A stretch of DNA of 64,000 nucleotides, from the NCBI RefSeq assembly GCF_019059575.1, contig NW_024881679.1, positions 372,001-436,000 on the forward strand, given 5' to 3'. Made by a program: the position numbers and the translations under genes. Positions 60,583 to 64,000 of the stretch are shown here, piece by piece (the first letter of the stretch is position 1; each line of letters opens with the position of its first letter). Under the pieces are notes generated by a model, which saw only the letters and a list, made by a program, of their open reading frames with translations, did not search any database and was not told where the DNA came from. This stretch comes from Amphibalanus amphitrite (Eukaryota > Arthropoda > Thecostraca > Balanomorpha > Balanidae).

Positions 60583-62733
60583 CTTCTTCAGCAGTCTGTG
60601 CAGCGGCGCTGCCACTTTCGACATGGCAGCCACAAATCTGGCGTAGAAGGTCACAGCTCCCAGGAAGCTTCTCAACTCGCCCGTGTTCCGAGGTCTGGGA
60701 GCGTCCAACACCGGGGTCACCTTCTCCTTCACTGGTTTCACGCCGTCACCGCTGAGTTCCACTCCAAGATACCGAATCGACTTCATCATGAACTCGCACT
60801 TTTTCCTTTTTAGGACGAGCTTCCACTTCTTCAGTCGCTTCAGCGTTTCACTTAACCGCTCTAATGTTTCAGCCTCTGTTGGTCCCGCTACAAGGACGTC
60901 ATCTTGGAAGCATGTCACTCCTGGAAGGCCTTCAAGCACCTTCTCCATCGTGCTTTGGAATATAGCTGGAGAGGCTGCTATCCCGTATGGTAACCGCTTC
61001 ATCTTCAGCAGTCCCCTCGGAGTGTTCAGCACCGTCATCTTCTGGCTCTCTTCGTCCAGCGTCATCTGCAAATACGCTGTGCTGAGGTCCAACTTGCAGA
61101 AGAACTTCATATCTGGCAGCTTTGCCAGAATGTCTTCTAAGGTTGGCATTGGATGTTTCGGAACCTCAAGCTGAGGGTTCACAGTGCACTTGTAGTCACC
61201 GCAAATCCTGATGCCTCCTCCGGGCTTCGGAACCACCACCAGTGGCGTTCCCCAGTCAGAATATTCGATCTTCTCAGCAATTCCACTGTCTTCCCATTTC
61301 TTCAGCTCGCTCTCAACTTGGTCTTGCAGGGCATATGGGACCGTTCTGACTCGCTTGAAAACGGGCTCTGCCGTTTCCTTTAGCCTCAAATGGGCCTTTA
61401 CGTCAGCCAGTTGTCCTAACTTGTCTTCAAACACATCCTTGTTCTCCTTCAGAATCGCTTCGAGTGATAGGCGCTGGCTGCCGTTCTCCGCTACTTGATT
61501 GACGTGTTTCCCGGTGGATATCAGTCCGAGCAGCTCCGCCGTTACTCCACTCAGAAGCGAAACTTGGCCGTGGGCCGCGATCAGCCAGCAGCTCTGGACC
61601 TCTCTGCCGTTCACCGCCGTTGTCGCCAAGAACTGACCATCCAGCTTCAGAGGGATCTTCGAGCCATACGGCAGCAGACGCCGGTTAGTCTTCACTGTCT
61701 TGAAACCGACCAGTGTTTTGAAGTCTTTTCTTGTTATAATATCTGCTGAGGCTCCTGTGTCAACCAAAACCCTCACAGTCTGACCGTTTAGCTGCACTGA
61801 GGTCAGTGTGCCACGTCCTTCAGCGCTGCTGCTCTCGGACGTGAACGCAAAGTCGTCGAAATCACTCACTGTCCGATCTGCTTCGACTTCGTCTCTTGTG
61901 GCATTCACTCGCCGCTTGTAGCTCGGTCCATCATCTTGGCGGCTTTTGCACATCTTGGCAAAATGGTTCTTGCCTCCGCACTTGTTGCACGTTTTCCCTC
62001 TGGTGACTAAACAGTCACTCGCTTTGTGCGAACTCCTTCCGCATCGGTAGCATGGGCCTCGACTCTGTCCGCCTTTTCTGTCGCCGTGTTGGAACGGACT
62101 TTTCTGGCCTTTTTCACCGACGACTCGGTAGGCCGACTCTCCTTCTTTCTTCGGCTCCTGCTCCGGACTCGGATTGACTTCTTTTGTCAGATTCATCTCT
62201 TGAAGTTTCTTTGCCTGTACTCGGACCTGCAGAAACGACTCCCACATTTTGATTGCATCTTCTGCCGTCAGGTGCTGTGCCTCAAGCATTCTGACTTGCA
62301 GCGAAGAGTGCGGACACCGTGAGATTATCATATCACGAATGAGCTCAGTTCTCTGCTCCCGAGTAAAGTCACACTTCTCTGCCTGTTTCTTCAAGCGCCC
62401 CACAAAATCTCTAATATTTTCATCTCGGTCCATCATGGTCATGTTGTGGAATATGTTCCTTTCGTACAGAGTTCGGACCTGGGGTTTAAGAATACGTCTC
62501 AGCTTTGCTTTGGTGCGTTCATAGTCATTTGGCAGTGCTGAATCGGATTCAATTTCAGCCATATCCTTTAGTTTCTGTTGGATGTCAGTGCCCAGTAAAT
62601 GAAGCAACAGTGCTCTCTTCCGAGTCACTTCTTCTATGCCTAAAGCACACAGGTACACTTCAAATCCATCTAGCCATATATCGAAGTCTTCACCTTCATG
62701 GAACTTCTCTGGAGTGCTGAGACTGAGCGCCAT
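60040..62733 (-). pseudogene. gag-PR-RT-RNase H polyprotein of the rearranged LTR element
   Basis: Single minus-strand frame from the ATG at 62733. Gag starts MALSLSTPEKFHEGEDFDIW. There are two zinc knuckles (CYRCGRSSHKASDC near 62040; CNKCGGKNHFAKMC near 61970), protease VDTGAS near 61760, RT catalytic FQDD near 60905 and RNase H TDASPYG near 60465. The frame runs normally to IPMADFL near 60112, then enters the inverted copy and stops. Gag and pol are in one frame here, unlike the element at 33664. Confidence 0.87.
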
Positions 62734-62928
62734 ATTTACTTGCTGTGGCCTGTTCCGGGTCCACAGTGATATCCACAATTATATGCAACAGTCACGACTC
62801 AGTTCACCGTTCAGCCTCACTCCAACTCACTCAAACGTCTGTTAAGTTACTTTGCACCAAGCTTCTCTTAAATAAAAATTATCATGATAACACTCGATAT
62901 CTGACGTTACGTTACTCTACTTAATTAG

Positions 62929-62948
62929 TTCAACATCCTCGTCGCCAT
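62929..62948 (-). promoter_or_regulatory. Putative primer-binding site
   Basis: TGGCGACGAGGATGTTG in element sense lies two bases inside the 5' LTR, the usual position for tRNA priming. The tRNA was not assigned. Confidence 0.65.
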
Positions 62949-62950
62949 TA

Positions 62951-63160
62951 TGTTGTAACTTAGAGTTCGTTTAGTTTAATTCCTGTATTCGAGTGCCTTA
63001 CATATTAAAGACCAAATTATAACACCGTTCAGTTTGTGCCGAGAGAACGTTCAAATTTCCTCAGATAAAATATCGCGTTCTCGGCACGTACAGTTAAAAC
63101 ACGGATACCTCTTATGAGGTTAGTGACCTCTGACATAAAAGGTCAGTGACCAACACAACA
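62951..63160 (-). repeat. LTR (5' in element sense)
   Basis: 210 bp matching 57356-57565; followed on the plus strand by GCATG, the target duplication. Confidence 0.93.
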
Positions 63161-63596
63161 GCATGTTTCCGTTCATTATGGTGAAATTGATACTCATACC
63201 ACTTGGTTGGTGCGATCATAGTGGTGATATATTTCACGAAACAAGCCACGAGCTGTCTGTTGCCTAGTGTTGACTCAATGGCCTCGCATATTCAATGCAA
63301 CTTATTTTGTGAAAATGACTAGCTCTTCCAGGATCCACCATTGGGTGCCACATGTTAATGTGATTCTTCACCTTAATTTGTACAGCCCACCGCTAAAGTA
63401 ATGTGTGGTTTTACCAATTTCAACGGATGGCTTTGACCGACGATTTTTAAATGCGAACTGATTGAAAAGAAGACGTCAATAGATAAAGTTGTAGCTGCAA
63501 GGGTGAAGATGCATGTAAGCTACACTTAAAGTCTCGTTGCAGTCTGGCTAATCGTTCCTAGGCTTCAGAAGCAGAACATACCCATGACTGAAACCA

Positions 63597-63644
63597 CACA
63601 TTACTTCTGCTGTGGACTGTACAGTCCACAGCAGAAGTAATGTG
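63597..63644. repeat. Perfect 48-bp palindrome before exon 18
   Basis: CACATTACTTCTGCTGTGG plus ACTGT is followed at once, without loop, by its exact complement in reverse (centre 63620/63621). The terminal GAAGTAATGTG is then repeated directly. It lies 22 bases from the exon 18 acceptor. Confidence 0.97.
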
Positions 63645-63666
63645 GAAGTAATGTGTCTTCCGGCAG

Positions 63667-63838
63667 GGTCCCTCCGGTCCGGAAGGCGCCCCGGGCCTAC
63701 CTGGCCTGGACGGCACTCCTGGCTTCAAGGGCGACATCGGCCCCAGCGGTCCGCCGGGACGCGACGGTCTGCCGGGAGAGAAGGGCCAGCCGGGCTTCCC
63801 CGGCCTGGACGGAGAAAAGGGCGAACCGGGACCGCAGG
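63667..63838 (+). CDS. Col4a2: alpha-2-type collagen IV exon 18
   Basis: The acceptor CTTCCGGCAG and donor CAGGGTGAGTT bound 172 bp, phase 0 to 1. Uninterrupted Gly-[15 protein letters not shown] to GEKGEPGPQ, residues 1261-1317. Last exon of this gene in the window. Confidence 0.88.
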
Positions 63839-64000
63839 GTGAGTTATAGGTACCGAGAAACGGGCGCTGAACACGAGTACCGAGTACCGAGTACCGAGTA
63901 CCGAGTACCGAGTACCGAGTAAGAGCCGACAGGGCTAGGCGAAGCAGTTAGCGGTCTGACGCAGACTCCTGTTGAGGGTCGGCTATCTTGACTGGTTATT
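63839..64000 (+). other. Start of alpha-2-type intron 18
   Basis: Contains a seven-base tandem repeat soon after the donor; otherwise nothing recognised. Confidence 0.75.
63874..63922. repeat. (CGAGTAC)n tandem repeat
   Basis: Six exact copies of a heptamer plus one variant, 35 bases downstream of the exon 18 donor. Confidence 0.97.

Overview
The window is animal genomic DNA: small exons with GT/AG splice junctions, large introns, microsatellites, and LTR and DNA transposons. Its core is a head-to-head (divergent) pair of type IV (basement-membrane) collagen genes. The arrangement is conserved in animals (COL4A1/COL4A2 in vertebrates, Col4a1/viking in flies). The phylum cannot be read with certainty. 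The compact, long collagen exons and the arthropod-type Gag zinc-finger of one LTR element suggest an invertebrate, perhaps an arthropod or crustacean (inference).

Left side, minus strand (116-12200): twelve exons of an alpha-1-type chain, from the signal peptide through the 7S cysteines and the Gly-X-Y region. The gene runs off the left edge before the NC1 domain. Right side, plus strand (12680-63838): eighteen exons of an alpha-2-type chain, also from the signal peptide into the collagenous domain, running off the right edge. All joins keep the reading frame: 735 complete codons on the minus gene and 1317 on the plus gene. The two start codons are 479 bp apart, so 12201-12679 should hold the shared bidirectional promoter. 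The plus-gene signal peptide is split between a 35-bp and a 46-bp coding exon, separated by a 5.9-kb intron and followed by a 22.6-kb intron.

The introns hold most of the accessory biology. Intron 2 of the plus gene contains an intact-looking Ty3/gypsy-type LTR retrotransposon (33664-39618) with matching 560-bp LTRs, gag and pol, and a textbook -1 frameshift signal. Intron 17 contains a second LTR element (57356-63160) with 210-bp LTRs and a GCATG target duplication. Its pol gene is internally rearranged: integrase is inverted and RNase H is present three times, two of the copies forming the arms of a 441-bp inverted repeat.

Nine or so TTAA-flanked non-autonomous DNA elements lie in introns of both genes. 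Six of them (15340, 15941, 25213, 26599, 27812, 43020) form a piggyBac-like family. They share CCC-starting inverted ends, a long-spacer end opposite a short end, and a G-run/C-run hairpin with an element-specific tip palindrome. Most are dense in AGGTCA nuclear-receptor-type half sites. Three others (475, 14541, 17127) form a second TTAA family. A foldback element (26546-29463) with nested insertions, a small hAT MITE, E-box-bearing tandem repeats and several hairpins complete the repeat set. No RNA genes, CRISPR arrays or bacterial features were recognised.
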